Positions 15,407-23,808 of a DNA stretch of 64,000 nt are shown here, one piece after another. Position 1 is the first letter of the stretch; every line of letters starts with the position of its first letter. The position numbers and the translations under genes were made by a program. The notes beneath the pieces were generated by a model. It saw nothing but the letters and a program-made list of their open reading frames with translations, was not told the DNA's origin and searched no databases. Origin of the DNA: Paractinoplanes aksuensis (GTDB lineage Bacteria; Actinomycetota; Actinomycetes; Mycobacteriales; Micromonosporaceae); the NCBI RefSeq assembly GCF_024137025.1, contig NZ_JAMYJR010000038.1:62001-126000 (forward strand), read 5' to 3'.

Positions 15407-18097
15407 ATGCCGGACGCGGCAAATCCCGCAGCAGTTGACATCCCTAGCAATCATCCGACTTCCACCTTCGCGAACACCGGCAAAGTTCCCACGGACAATC
15501 TGCGGGAGTATCGGGGGTGGGCCGACGAGCCCGGGGGCTGGCGTCGCCTTCGCGCCGCGGTCACCGGTGGCGCGGCGCTCGGGAGCGATGGTGCTCGGAG
15601 CTTGGCCGCTTCCCTGGTCAATCCGGCCTCCCTTCTCGAGGCGGGCGCGGCGTTCGGCGAGGTGTACAAGGCGCTGTGGTACGTCGAGAATGTGCTGCGG
15701 CTTCAGGCCGAGTCCATCGCCGGTGAGGGCAAGCCCTGGCAGGGCCCGGCCGCCGAGGCCTTCCTCGCGAAGGTCGACCGTGTGGTCAAGTACGTGCACG
15801 CGCACGGCGAACGCATCATCGGTAATCGGGCCACCGGAAACACGTACAACGTCCCGGCGCAGCTGAACCATGCTGGTCAAGCTCTGGCCTGGGCCCAGTA
15901 CGCCGTCCGCCACTGGGACCACGAATATGCCGTGCTCGCCCGTGCGTACGGCAGCCCGGTCGGGGAGGACGGCCTGGTGGCGATCACCGGCGGGCCGTAC
16001 GAGAAGCCGATGGCCCAGGCGATGGTGCGCGAGATCGACACCTTGGCGGATGTCTACCAGAACGTGAAGGTCGACTCCTTCACGCCACCCCCCGGCATCG
16101 ATTCAACGAACGTCCCGGCGCCGGTTCCGCCGCCCGGAGGTGCGCCGCCTCCGCCGGGGGGTGCGCCGCCTCCTCCGGGGGGTGCGCCGCCTCCGCCGGG
16201 GGGTGCGCCGCCTCCTCCGGGGGGTGCGCCGCCTCCTCCGGGGGGTGCGCCGCCACCGCGGGGAGTGCCCGAGCTGGGCAACGTGCCCCCACCCGGTGGT
16301 GGAGGCGGAGGAGGTGGTGGGGGTAACGTGCCGCCACCGCCCGGACTCCCCAATCTGGATGGTTCTGGAGGCGCGGGCGGCCCGGAGCTCGGCAATGTGC
16401 CACCGCCTCCGGGCGCGCCCAATCTCGGCGGGCCTGGCGGCGCCGGCGGGCCGAACCTGGGTAACGTTCCGCCGCCGCCAGGCGCCCCCAACCTGAGCGG
16501 ATCGAATCTGGGCAATGTTCCGCCGCCTCCCGGCGTCCCGAATCTCGGCGGGCCGGAGCGGGGTAACGTCCCGCCTCCGCCGGTTCGCCCCGGTGGCAGT
16601 CCCACCGGCGGCAACACCGGTGGACTGGGTAATGTCCCCCGGCCGCCGGGCGCCCCGTCGTCGCTGGACATCCGGAACCCGGGTGGAGCCGGCGGCGGAG
16701 CCAACCTGCCGGCCGGTCTCGACCGTCCGGGCGGCGTTCCGGCTCCGCTGCCCCGTCCCCCGGCCATCCCGACCGGGCCCGGCGCGGGAGCAGTCGGACC
16801 GGGCGTGAACGTCCCGAATCTGCCCGGCGCTCCGAATCTGTCCGGAGGTCAGGGCGGCCTGAACCCAGGTGGCGCCGGAGGCGTGCCGCCCGGCGTGCCT
16901 CCGGGTGCGCCCGGCGGCAGCGGCGGTGGCTCCGGCGTGCCCGATCGCCCTGACGCCAGCGGCCTGCTCGAAGGCGACAATGCGGCGTGGTCGCCCGGCG
17001 GCGGCCCGGGACTGGAGCCACCGGAGGTCGGAGGGTTCACTCCGTCCGGCGGCGCCGGCCTGCAGACGGGTGGCGGCGCCGGCCTGCCCGCCGGCCGTAC
17101 CCCGGCGACGGCTACGGGGCCGGCCGGATCGATCCCGGGCTCGGGCGTCGGCAGCGGACCGATGGCGCCGGGTACCCCGGCGTCCGGGCCCCAGGGCGGC
17201 GGCAGCGGTGTTCCGGACCGGCCGGATGCGGCCGGGCTGGTCGAAGGCAACGCCGAGGACTGGCAGTTCGACGAGGTCGACGGACCGGCCGTGCCGACCG
17301 GTGGCACGGCGGCCGGCCGGGTGGCGGGTTCCGGCGCCGCCCCGCCGGAGGTCCCGGCCGAGGCCGGACCGGCCGCGTCCGCGGGCCCGGTGACGGCCGG
17401 GCCGCCGAGCAGCGGCGCGCCCGGCTCGCCGGGCGGCCCGGCGAGCGATCAGAAACGCTCCGAGGCGGCTGGTCTGGTCACGGCCGACGGCGTCGAGTGG
17501 GGGCCGGGATCTGCGGTCGCTGAGAACATCGCGGTACCCGCGTCGCCCTTCCTCGGTGGTCCTGGTGGCCCGCCCGCGGGGCCGACGGGAGCGGGTGACC
17601 GCCCTGCCACCCCGGCGAAGGGTGGCGAGGGCCCGGCGCCGGACGGCGCGGCCGACCCGGCGGTAGCGGCCGAGCCGGTGACCGAAGTCGCGGCGGAACC
17701 GGCACCGGTCCGTGCGACGGAAGAGGTGCCGGTCGTTGCGGCGGAACCCGTACCGGTCGTTGCCGCCGAACCGGTCGCGGTCGCAGTCGAACCGGTGCGG
17801 GCCGAGGCGGACGAGGCCACGCGGCTGGGCGCCGATCCGGTGATCCCCGTACCGCTCGCCCCGGCCGGCGAGGCGGCGGAAGACCCGGACGGCAGCCGCC
17901 CCGAGGCCGCCGAACTGCTCGTCGAGGCGACCGGTGCCTGGACCGAGCAGTCCCCGGCCGACCCGCCCGACGACCTGGTGCCCCGCCTCGACCTCGACCA
18001 GGTCGAGGCGGACCTGGCGGCGTGGGACGACACCGACGGAAGCTGGCTGCTGGGCGAGGACCCGTTGCCGCACGAGGAACCGACGAACAGGAGCTGA
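15407..18097 (+). CDS. PPE-like T7SS protein with long Pro/Gly-rich tail and repeated GLxxW motif
   Basis: This protein has 896 residues. Residues 1-225 are a helical PPE/WXG-like domain with a W-x-G turn (KPWQGPAAEAF near residues 105-115). A tail follows with six GGAPPPP-type units (about 244-285), then about six copies of GNVPPPPG-x-PNL (to about residue 420), then Gly/Pro/Ala-rich sequence. In this tail sit four copies of a motif with fixed spacing: A-[AS]-[GE]-L-[LV]-x7-W, with tryptophans at 528, 619, 698 and 845. The last 200 residues are acidic with EPV repeats. The same motif ends the next gene product. GAGGTTAGG precedes the ATG. The tail could project from the membrane complex or be a secreted scaffold; both are inference. 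Its GC-rich repeats are prone to copy-number change. Confidence 0.8.
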   Translation: MPDAANPAAVDIPSNHPTSTFANTGKVPTDNLREYRGWADEPGGWRRLRAAVTGGAALGSDGARSLAASLVNPASLLEAGAAFGEVYKALWYVENVLRLQAESIAGEGKPWQGPAAEAFLAKVDRVVKYVHAHGERIIGNRATGNTYNVPAQLNHAGQALAWAQYAVRHWDHEYAVLARAYGSPVGEDGLVAITGGPYEKPMAQAMVREIDTLADVYQNVKVDSFTPPPGIDSTNVPAPVPPPGGAPPPPGGAPPPPGGAPPPPGGAPPPPGGAPPPPGGAPPPRGVPELGNVPPPGGGGGGGGGGNVPPPPGLPNLDGSGGAGGPELGNVPPPPGAPNLGGPGGAGGPNLGNVPPPPGAPNLSGSNLGNVPPPPGVPNLGGPERGNVPPPPVRPGGSPTGGNTGGLGNVPRPPGAPSSLDIRNPGGAGGGANLPAGLDRPGGVPAPLPRPPAIPTGPGAGAVGPGVNVPNLPGAPNLSGGQGGLNPGGAGGVPPGVPPGAPGGSGGGSGVPDRPDASGLLEGDNAAWSPGGGPGLEPPEVGGFTPSGGAGLQTGGGAGLPAGRTPATATGPAGSIPGSGVGSGPMAPGTPASGPQGGGSGVPDRPDAAGLVEGNAEDWQFDEVDGPAVPTGGTAAGRVAGSGAAPPEVPAEAGPAASAGPVTAGPPSSGAPGSPGGPASDQKRSEAAGLVTADGVEWGPGSAVAENIAVPASPFLGGPGGPPAGPTGAGDRPATPAKGGEGPAPDGAADPAVAAEPVTEVAAEPAPVRATEEVPVVAAEPVPVVAAEPVAVAVEPVRAEADEATRLGADPVIPVPLAPAGEAAEDPDGSRPEAAELLVEATGAWTEQSPADPPDDLVPRLDLDQVEADLAAWDDTDGSWLLGEDPLPHEEPTNRS
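16136..16261 (+). repeat. Tandem 21-bp repeat inside the PPE-like gene
   Basis: Six in-frame 21-bp units encode GGAPPPP (last unit GGAPPPR). Units differ mainly by synonymous T/G changes at Pro codons, so recent slippage or unequal exchange is likely. A looser GNVPPPPG-PNL repeat continues to about 16670. Confidence 0.9.
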
Positions 18098-18100
18098 GCG

Positions 18101-18442
18101 ATGACTGGGCTGAACACCGCCGGGTCGGCGCCCCGGCCGGTCTGGCGGCGGTCCACCGCGCGTCCGGCCGTCACCGAAGAGCCGGAACCGATCTTCTGCG
18201 GCGGCCCGGACCGCACTGTGGACGACATCTTCCAGGAGATGCGCGAGTACAAGCGTCTCTGGGACGAGGAGCGCGCCAAGGAGGAGGCCGAGAAGAAGAA
18301 GCAGGCCGCCAAGAAGGACGACGACGAGGACGACGACGCCGCCCTGGAGCGTTTCCGCAAGGACCGATACGCAGTCGGTCTGCTCAAGCAGGACACCGGC
18401 GCCTGGGGTGACGGTCCGCAGTACTCGGGAACCCTGGGATGA
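18101..18442 (+). CDS. Small charged T7SS-operon protein with a C-terminal GLxxW motif
   Basis: This 113-residue protein starts at ATG with AGGAG upstream, 3 bases after the PPE-like stop. Its end overlaps the EccC start by 4 bases (ATGA). Residues 45-80 form a highly charged helix (EEAEKKKQAAKKDDDEDDDA), probably a coiled coil or acidic linker. Residues 91-102 read AVGLLKQDTGAW, a fifth copy of the A-x-[GE]-L-[LV]-x7-W motif found four times in the preceding protein. I know no named family. Tight coupling to eccC suggests a cytosolic adaptor between motor and substrates (inference). Confidence 0.75.
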   Translation: MTGLNTAGSAPRPVWRRSTARPAVTEEPEPIFCGGPDRTVDDIFQEMREYKRLWDEERAKEEAEKKKQAAKKDDDEDDDAALERFRKDRYAVGLLKQDTGAWGDGPQYSGTLG

Positions 18443-21400
18443 GTACGGTCACTGTCAAACGGCCGCCGCGCGCCGCCGGTCCGCCGGCGCCCACGGGCGA
18501 GGTCGGCCTGCAGGAGCCGCCGGTGATGGCGGAGGAAGCGCCGCTCGACTTCCGCTCCTTCGCGATGACCGTGCCCATGGGACTCGGCATGGGTGGCATG
18601 ATGGCGATGTTCGGGCTCTACAGCCGATCGCCGATCATGTACGTGATGGCCGGCGCGATGGCCGGCGGCATGGTGCTGATGGGCGTCGTGCAGATCGGGC
18701 GGGGCGCCGCCGAGCGCAAGCGCAAGATGCTCGGCGAGCGCCGGGACTTCCTGCGCTACATCGCGCAACTGCGCAAGCAGGCCCGCGCAGCGGCGGACGA
18801 GCAGCGACGCCATGTGCTGTGGGACAACCCGCAGCCGGAGTGGCTGTGGTCGGTCGCTATGAGCAGCCGGCTGTGGGAACGCCGCCCCACCCATGACGAC
18901 TTCGCCCGCGTCCGGATCGGTCTGGGCCGCCAGAACGCCATGCGGACCTTCGTGCCGCCCGAGACCAAGCCAGTCGAGGATCTCGAACCGCTGTCCTCGA
19001 TCGCGCTGCGCCGCTTCGCCGAGGCCTATCGGGCGGTGTCCGGCATCCCGATCTCGGTGAACCTGCGCAGCTTCACGAGCATCGAGTTCGAGGGCGAGGC
19101 CGGATCCGCCGTCGCGCTGGCCCGGGCCATGGTGGCTCAGCTGGTGACCCTGCACGCGCCGGACGAGCTGCGGATCGCGGTTCTGGCCCCCGAGGTGCAT
19201 CGGGGACCCTGGGAGTGGGTCAAGTGGCTGCCGCACAACGCCCACCCCACCGACCTCGACACGGCCGGCCCGGTCCGGCTCTTCGCCGGTGACCACGACG
19301 CCCTGTTCGACCTGCTCGGGCCGGAGCCGGCCGACCGCGGCGACCACGACCGGACCGCGCGTCCCAGCTCGGCCGAGCCGTTCCTGGTGATCGTGGCTCA
19401 TCTGGCCGACGTCCCGGACAGCTCACGGCTGCTCGGGTCGGGCGTCCGCAATGTCGTGCTGCTCGACCTCACCGGCGCCATGCCGGGTGGTCCCCGGGTG
19501 CTCAGACTCACGGTCGACGGCGCCGACGTGCGGTACCCGGCCGGCGACGCCACCGGCACGGCGGTGCGCGACGCCCTGTCCGAGACGCAGGCCGAGGCGC
19601 TGGCCCGGGTCATCTCGCCCAAACGGACCAGCGGCACGCTCGACATCGTCGACGAGCCGCTCGAGAGCGACTTCGATCTGGCCACGCTGCTCGGCATCCG
19701 CGACGCCTACACGTTCGACGTGGCCGGCCTCTGGCGGTCCCGGCACCCCCAGCGCAACCGACTGCAGGTGCCGATCGGCGTGACCGAGGACGGCGAGGTG
19801 ATCGAGCTAGACCTGAAGGAGTCGGCGCAGGGCGGCATGGGCCCGCACGGCCTGCTGATCGGCGCCACCGGCTCGGGTAAGAGCGAGCTGCTGCGTACGC
19901 TCGTGGTGGCGCTGGCCGCTACTCACTCCTCGGACATCCTGAACCTGGTGCTGGTCGACTTCAAGGGCGGCGCCACGTTCCTGGGCATGGACCGGCTGCC
20001 GCACACCTCGGCCGTCATCACCAACCTGGCCGACGAGCTGCCGTTGGTCGACCGCATGCAGGACGCGCTCAACGGAGAGATGACCCGGCGCCAGGAGATG
20101 CTGCGGGCGGCCGGGTACGCGTCGCTGTTCGACTACGAGAAGGCCCGCGGCGCGGGAGCCCCGCTGGTCCCGTTCCCGGTGCTGCTCATCGTCGTGGACG
20201 AGTTCTCCGAGCTGCTGTCGAGCAAGGCCGAATTCATGGACCTGTTCGTCTCGATCGGACGGCTGGGGCGCTCGCTCGGCGTCCACCTGCTGCTGGCCTC
20301 GCAGCGCCTCGACGAGGGCCGGATCAACCGGGTCGAGGGTCACCTCTCGTACCGGTTGGCCCTGCGCACCTTCTCGTCGATGGAGTCGCGGGCCGTGATC
20401 GGGGTCGGCGCCGCCTACGAGCTGCCGCCCGAGCCGGGCAACGGCTATCTCAAGGTGGACACCACCAACCTGGTCCGGTTCAAAGGAGCGTACGTTTCCG
20501 GGCCTTACGCCGCCCGCAGTGCGAGCGCCCCAGCGATCGAGGACGTCGACGTGGTAGCCACCGACGTGGTCCCCTTCACGACGCGGCACCTGCCGTTGCC
20601 GGAACCGGTCGAGCCGGTGGCCGCGGCCGAGGTGGAGAAGGCCGACGAGAGGCCCGTCGACACCGGGTCCCCGAGTCTGGTCGAAGTGCTGCTCGACCGG
20701 CTGGCCGGGGCCGGGCCGCCCGCGCGCCAGGTCTGGCTGGCGCCCCTGTCGGTCGCCCCGACGCTGGACACCCTGCTGCCCAGCGTCGTGCCCGATCCAC
20801 TGCGCGGCATGTCGGTCGAGGACCCCGCGCTGCGCGGCCGCCTGCGGGTGCCCGTCGGCGTGGTGGACAAACCCCAGGACCAGCTGCGCGAGTTGCTGAC
20901 GGTGGATCTGTCGGCCGCGGACGGCCACGTCGGTGTCGTCGGCGCGCCGCAGAGCGGCAAGTCGACACTGGTGCGTTCGCTGCTGCTGGCCCTTGCGCTG
21001 GCCAACACCCCGGCCGAGGTGCAGTTCTACGGCCTTGACTTCGGCGGCGGCGGTCTGGCCTCGATCGCCGGCCTGCCGCACGTCGGCTCGATCGCCACTC
21101 GGCTCGAGCGCGACCGGGTGGTGCGCACGCTGGAGGAGATCAGCCAGATCATGGAGGCGCGCGAGGCCGAGTTCACCGCGCGCGGCATGGATTCGATGAT
21201 CACCTACCTGGCCGCCCGGGCCCGTGGTGAGGTCGAGGATCGGCACGGTCACGTCTTCCTGGTGATCGACGGCTGGTACACCATGAAGCAGGACTTCTCC
21301 GACCTCGAGGGCCGGATTCAGGAGATCGCCTCGCGTGGCCTGTCGTTCGGCGTGCACGTCGTGGTGACTGCCACCCGCTGGTCGGAGATGCGGACGTGGC

Positions 21401-22407
21401 TGCGCGATCTGCTCGGCACCAAGCTGGAGCTGCGGCTGGGCGACACGATGGACTCGGAGTACGGCTCGCGCAAGGCGGCCACAGTGCCCAACCAGCCGGG
21501 CCGCGGACTCACCGCCGACGGGTCGCACTTCTTGAGCGCGCTGCCCCGGATCGACGGCTTCGCCACGGTCGACGACCTGGCCGAGGCGACCAAGGCGGTG
21601 GCCGAGGAGGTCGCGACGTTCTGGACCGGCCCGCCGGCGCCTCCGGTGCGGCTGCTGCCGCCCCTGTTGCCGGTGACCGAGCTGCCGGACCCACAGCCCG
21701 ACCTGCGGGTGTGCCTCGGGCTGGACGAGCAGCGGCTGGCCCCGGTCTGGCACGACTTCATGGTCACCCCGCACCTGCTGGTGTTCGGCGACAACGAGAC
21801 CGGCAAGACCAACATGCTCCGGGCGGTGCTGCGGGCGATCCAGCGGCGGTACACGCCCGAGCAGGCCAAGGTCGTGCTGGGCGACTCGAGACGCGACCTC
21901 GACACGGCGATCGGCCAGGAGTACCAGGTCGGTACGACCTTCACCGGGGACAAGCTGCATGAGCTGTCCGGGCAGGCCGCGGTGTCGCTGAACCGCCGGC
22001 TGCCGGGGGCGGACATCTCGTCCGAGCGGATGCGCCGGCGGGACTGGTGGGAGGGGCCGGAGCTGTTCGTCGTGGTGGACGACTACGACCTGATGACCCG
22101 CAGCGGCGGGATGGGATCGACCTTGGAGCCGCTGCTGCCGCTGCTGGCGCAGGGCGTCTACGTCGGTTTCCACCTCGTCCTGGCCCGCAGCACCTCGGGT
22201 GCGGGCCGGGCGATGATGGACTCGGTCATCCGCCGGATGTGGGAACTCGGCACGCCCGCCACCTTGTTCTCCTATCCCAAGGAGGAGGGCAAGTTCCTCG
22301 GCGAGGCCGTTCCGCGCCGCCTGCCGCCCGGGCGGGCCCAGCTGGTCACCCGCCGTGGTGTGCGACTGATGCAGACGGGATACGCGTCCGCGGACGCCGG
22401 CAAATGA
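18439..22407 (+). CDS. eccC: T7SS motor ATPase EccC, CaCb fused form
   Basis: This is a 1322-residue FtsK/SpoIIIE-type ATPase with the full EccC layout in one chain. Two N-terminal membrane segments lie at about 35-80 (Met/Gly-rich). Three ATPase domains follow: Walker A GATGSGKS (475-482) with Walker B VVDEF (Asp587, Glu588); GAPQSGKS (835-842) with LVIDGW (Asp944, no following Glu); and GDNETGKT (1117-1124) with VVDDYD (Asp1214, Asp1215). Only domain 1 has a standard D-E Walker B, as is usual in EccC, where domain 1 drives transport and domains 2-3 bind ATP and recognise WXG100 signals. The ATG overlaps the upstream stop. It should sit at the inner membrane with EccB and EccD. Confidence 0.97.
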   Translation: MSTVTVKRPPRAAGPPAPTGEVGLQEPPVMAEEAPLDFRSFAMTVPMGLGMGGMMAMFGLYSRSPIMYVMAGAMAGGMVLMGVVQIGRGAAERKRKMLGERRDFLRYIAQLRKQARAAADEQRRHVLWDNPQPEWLWSVAMSSRLWERRPTHDDFARVRIGLGRQNAMRTFVPPETKPVEDLEPLSSIALRRFAEAYRAVSGIPISVNLRSFTSIEFEGEAGSAVALARAMVAQLVTLHAPDELRIAVLAPEVHRGPWEWVKWLPHNAHPTDLDTAGPVRLFAGDHDALFDLLGPEPADRGDHDRTARPSSAEPFLVIVAHLADVPDSSRLLGSGVRNVVLLDLTGAMPGGPRVLRLTVDGADVRYPAGDATGTAVRDALSETQAEALARVISPKRTSGTLDIVDEPLESDFDLATLLGIRDAYTFDVAGLWRSRHPQRNRLQVPIGVTEDGEVIELDLKESAQGGMGPHGLLIGATGSGKSELLRTLVVALAATHSSDILNLVLVDFKGGATFLGMDRLPHTSAVITNLADELPLVDRMQDALNGEMTRRQEMLRAAGYASLFDYEKARGAGAPLVPFPVLLIVVDEFSELLSSKAEFMDLFVSIGRLGRSLGVHLLLASQRLDEGRINRVEGHLSYRLALRTFSSMESRAVIGVGAAYELPPEPGNGYLKVDTTNLVRFKGAYVSGPYAARSASAPAIEDVDVVATDVVPFTTRHLPLPEPVEPVAAAEVEKADERPVDTGSPSLVEVLLDRLAGAGPPARQVWLAPLSVAPTLDTLLPSVVPDPLRGMSVEDPALRGRLRVPVGVVDKPQDQLRELLTVDLSAADGHVGVVGAPQSGKSTLVRSLLLALALANTPAEVQFYGLDFGGGGLASIAGLPHVGSIATRLERDRVVRTLEEISQIMEAREAEFTARGMDSMITYLAARARGEVEDRHGHVFLVIDGWYTMKQDFSDLEGRIQEIASRGLSFGVHVVVTATRWSEMRTWLRDLLGTKLELRLGDTMDSEYGSRKAATVPNQPGRGLTADGSHFLSALPRIDGFATVDDLAEATKAVAEEVATFWTGPPAPPVRLLPPLLPVTELPDPQPDLRVCLGLDEQRLAPVWHDFMVTPHLLVFGDNETGKTNMLRAVLRAIQRRYTPEQAKVVLGDSRRDLDTAIGQEYQVGTTFTGDKLHELSGQAAVSLNRRLPGADISSERMRRRDWWEGPELFVVVDDYDLMTRSGGMGSTLEPLLPLLAQGVYVGFHLVLARSTSGAGRAMMDSVIRRMWELGTPATLFSYPKEEGKFLGEAVPRRLPPGRAQLVTRRGVRLMQTGYASADAGK

Positions 22408-22420
22408 GAGGAACAAGAGA

Positions 22421-23803
22421 ATGAGTGCCGTCGTGCACGCCGACAAGTGCCGCATCACGGTCGTGGGACCGGAGCGCCGAGCCGATCTGGCCGTGCCCGT
22501 GACCTCGACGGTGGCGTCGCTGCTGCCGGTGCTGGCCGGCCACGTCGTGACCACGGGCCCCGACGACACCGTCGGCGGCAGTGGCTGGGTGCTGCAACGG
22601 CTGGGTCAGGCGCCCTTCGAGCTCGGCGGCACGCCGGAGACGCTGGACTGGCTCGACGGCGAGGAACTGCACCTGCGCCGGGCCGAGGACCCGTTGCCCG
22701 AACTGGACTTCGACGACGTGGCCGACGGCGTGGCGACCGTGATCAACCGCCGCGCCGACCGGTGGCAGCCGGAGTACCGGCGGGTCCTGTTCCTGGTGCT
22801 CTCGTTGCTGGCGATGGCGGCGATCGTCAGGGTGATCCTCGAACGGGGACCGGCGATCGCCCAGGCCGGCCCGGCCGCCGCCCTCGCCGTCGCCTTGCTG
22901 GCCGCGGCCGTGGTCGCCGGGCGCAAGCTCGACGACGGCGCGTACGGGCTGCTCTTTGCCGGTGGGTCAGCGCTGTTCGCCGCGGTGGCCGCCATGACCG
23001 CCGTACGCGGAACGTCCTACCAGGTGCTCACCGGCGCGGTCGTGGTGATCCTGGTGATCACCGTCCTCGTCGTCGGTCAGCGCACGATCGCCCGTCATCT
23101 CCCGCTGTTGCCGCTGCTCCTGCTGGGGATGCTCGCGCTGACCGTGACCGCCGTGGTGGGCAGTCACCTGGGTCTGGCGGTGTCCGGGCCCCGGGTCGCC
23201 GCAGTCGGCGCGGCTGCCCTGCTGGCGGTGATCGTGCTGGCGCCCCGGGTCGCGGTCAAGGTGTCCGGACTCCGCGGGCCGCAGCTGCCCAAGACGGGCG
23301 CGGAGATGCAGTACGACATCGAGCCCGAACCCTCGGACCAGTTGCGGTCCCGCGCCGACGATGCCGACACCTACCTGGTGGCCGTCCTGGGCGCGTCGGC
23401 CGTGCTACTTCCCGTCCTGTTCTTCTTCGTCCTGCGGACACCCGGCTGGTCGGGCTGGACGCTGGTCGCCGCCATCGCGACGGCCCTGCTGCTGCGGGCG
23501 CGCACGTTCCTCGGCCTGTGGCAGCGGATCGCCCTGGTGGTGGCCGGCGTGGCGGGCAGCCTGCTGGTCGTCGACCGGCTTTCGGCCACGGCCTCGACCG
23601 GTTGGCACGCCCTCCTGCTGATAGGCCTGATCGTGCTGCTGGTGCCGCTGGTGATGGCGGCGATGCGGCCGTGGCCACGCCGCATGCTCCCGTTCTGGGA
23701 GTACACCGCCACCTTCTTCGACATCATCACCGCGCTGGCCGTGCTGCCGGTGCTGGCCCAGGTGCTCGGCCTCTACGGCTGGGCCCGCGGACTGTTCGGG
23801 TAA
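22421..23803 (+). CDS. eccD: T7SS channel protein EccD
   Basis: This 460-residue protein starts at ATG with GAGGAA upstream, 13 bases after eccC. Residues 1-85 form a ubiquitin-like cytosolic domain (CRITVVGPERRADLAVPVTS). After a linker come about eleven hydrophobic transmembrane helices from residue 123 to the end, with a cytosolic loop near 285-315 (LPKTGAEMQYDIEPEPSDQL). This is the standard EccD topology, and EccD lines the translocation vestibule in ESX complexes. Order eccC-eccD-eccB differs from the mycobacterial order eccB-eccC-eccD but keeps the core genes contiguous. Confidence 0.95.
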   Translation: MSAVVHADKCRITVVGPERRADLAVPVTSTVASLLPVLAGHVVTTGPDDTVGGSGWVLQRLGQAPFELGGTPETLDWLDGEELHLRRAEDPLPELDFDDVADGVATVINRRADRWQPEYRRVLFLVLSLLAMAAIVRVILERGPAIAQAGPAAALAVALLAAAVVAGRKLDDGAYGLLFAGGSALFAAVAAMTAVRGTSYQVLTGAVVVILVITVLVVGQRTIARHLPLLPLLLLGMLALTVTAVVGSHLGLAVSGPRVAAVGAAALLAVIVLAPRVAVKVSGLRGPQLPKTGAEMQYDIEPEPSDQLRSRADDADTYLVAVLGASAVLLPVLFFFVLRTPGWSGWTLVAAIATALLLRARTFLGLWQRIALVVAGVAGSLLVVDRLSATASTGWHALLLIGLIVLLVPLVMAAMRPWPRRMLPFWEYTATFFDIITALAVLPVLAQVLGLYGWARGLFG

Positions 23804-23808
23804 CCGCA

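Noticed and set aside
16136..16261. CRISPR-like array
   Set aside because: Units are contiguous 21-bp coding repeats without spacers.
16103..18073. Reverse open frame of 656 codons opposite the PPE-like gene
   Set aside because: Very Arg-rich, generated by the repeats of the coding strand; no start signal or motif.
19807..22569. Reverse open frame of 920 codons opposite eccC and the eccD start
   Set aside because: Shadow of EccC, whose three Walker motifs fix the true strand and frame.
22447..23808. N-terminal extension of the eccB frame through eccD
   Set aside because: Only the part from GTG 23809 has the conserved EccB N-terminus; the upstream part is out-of-frame eccD.
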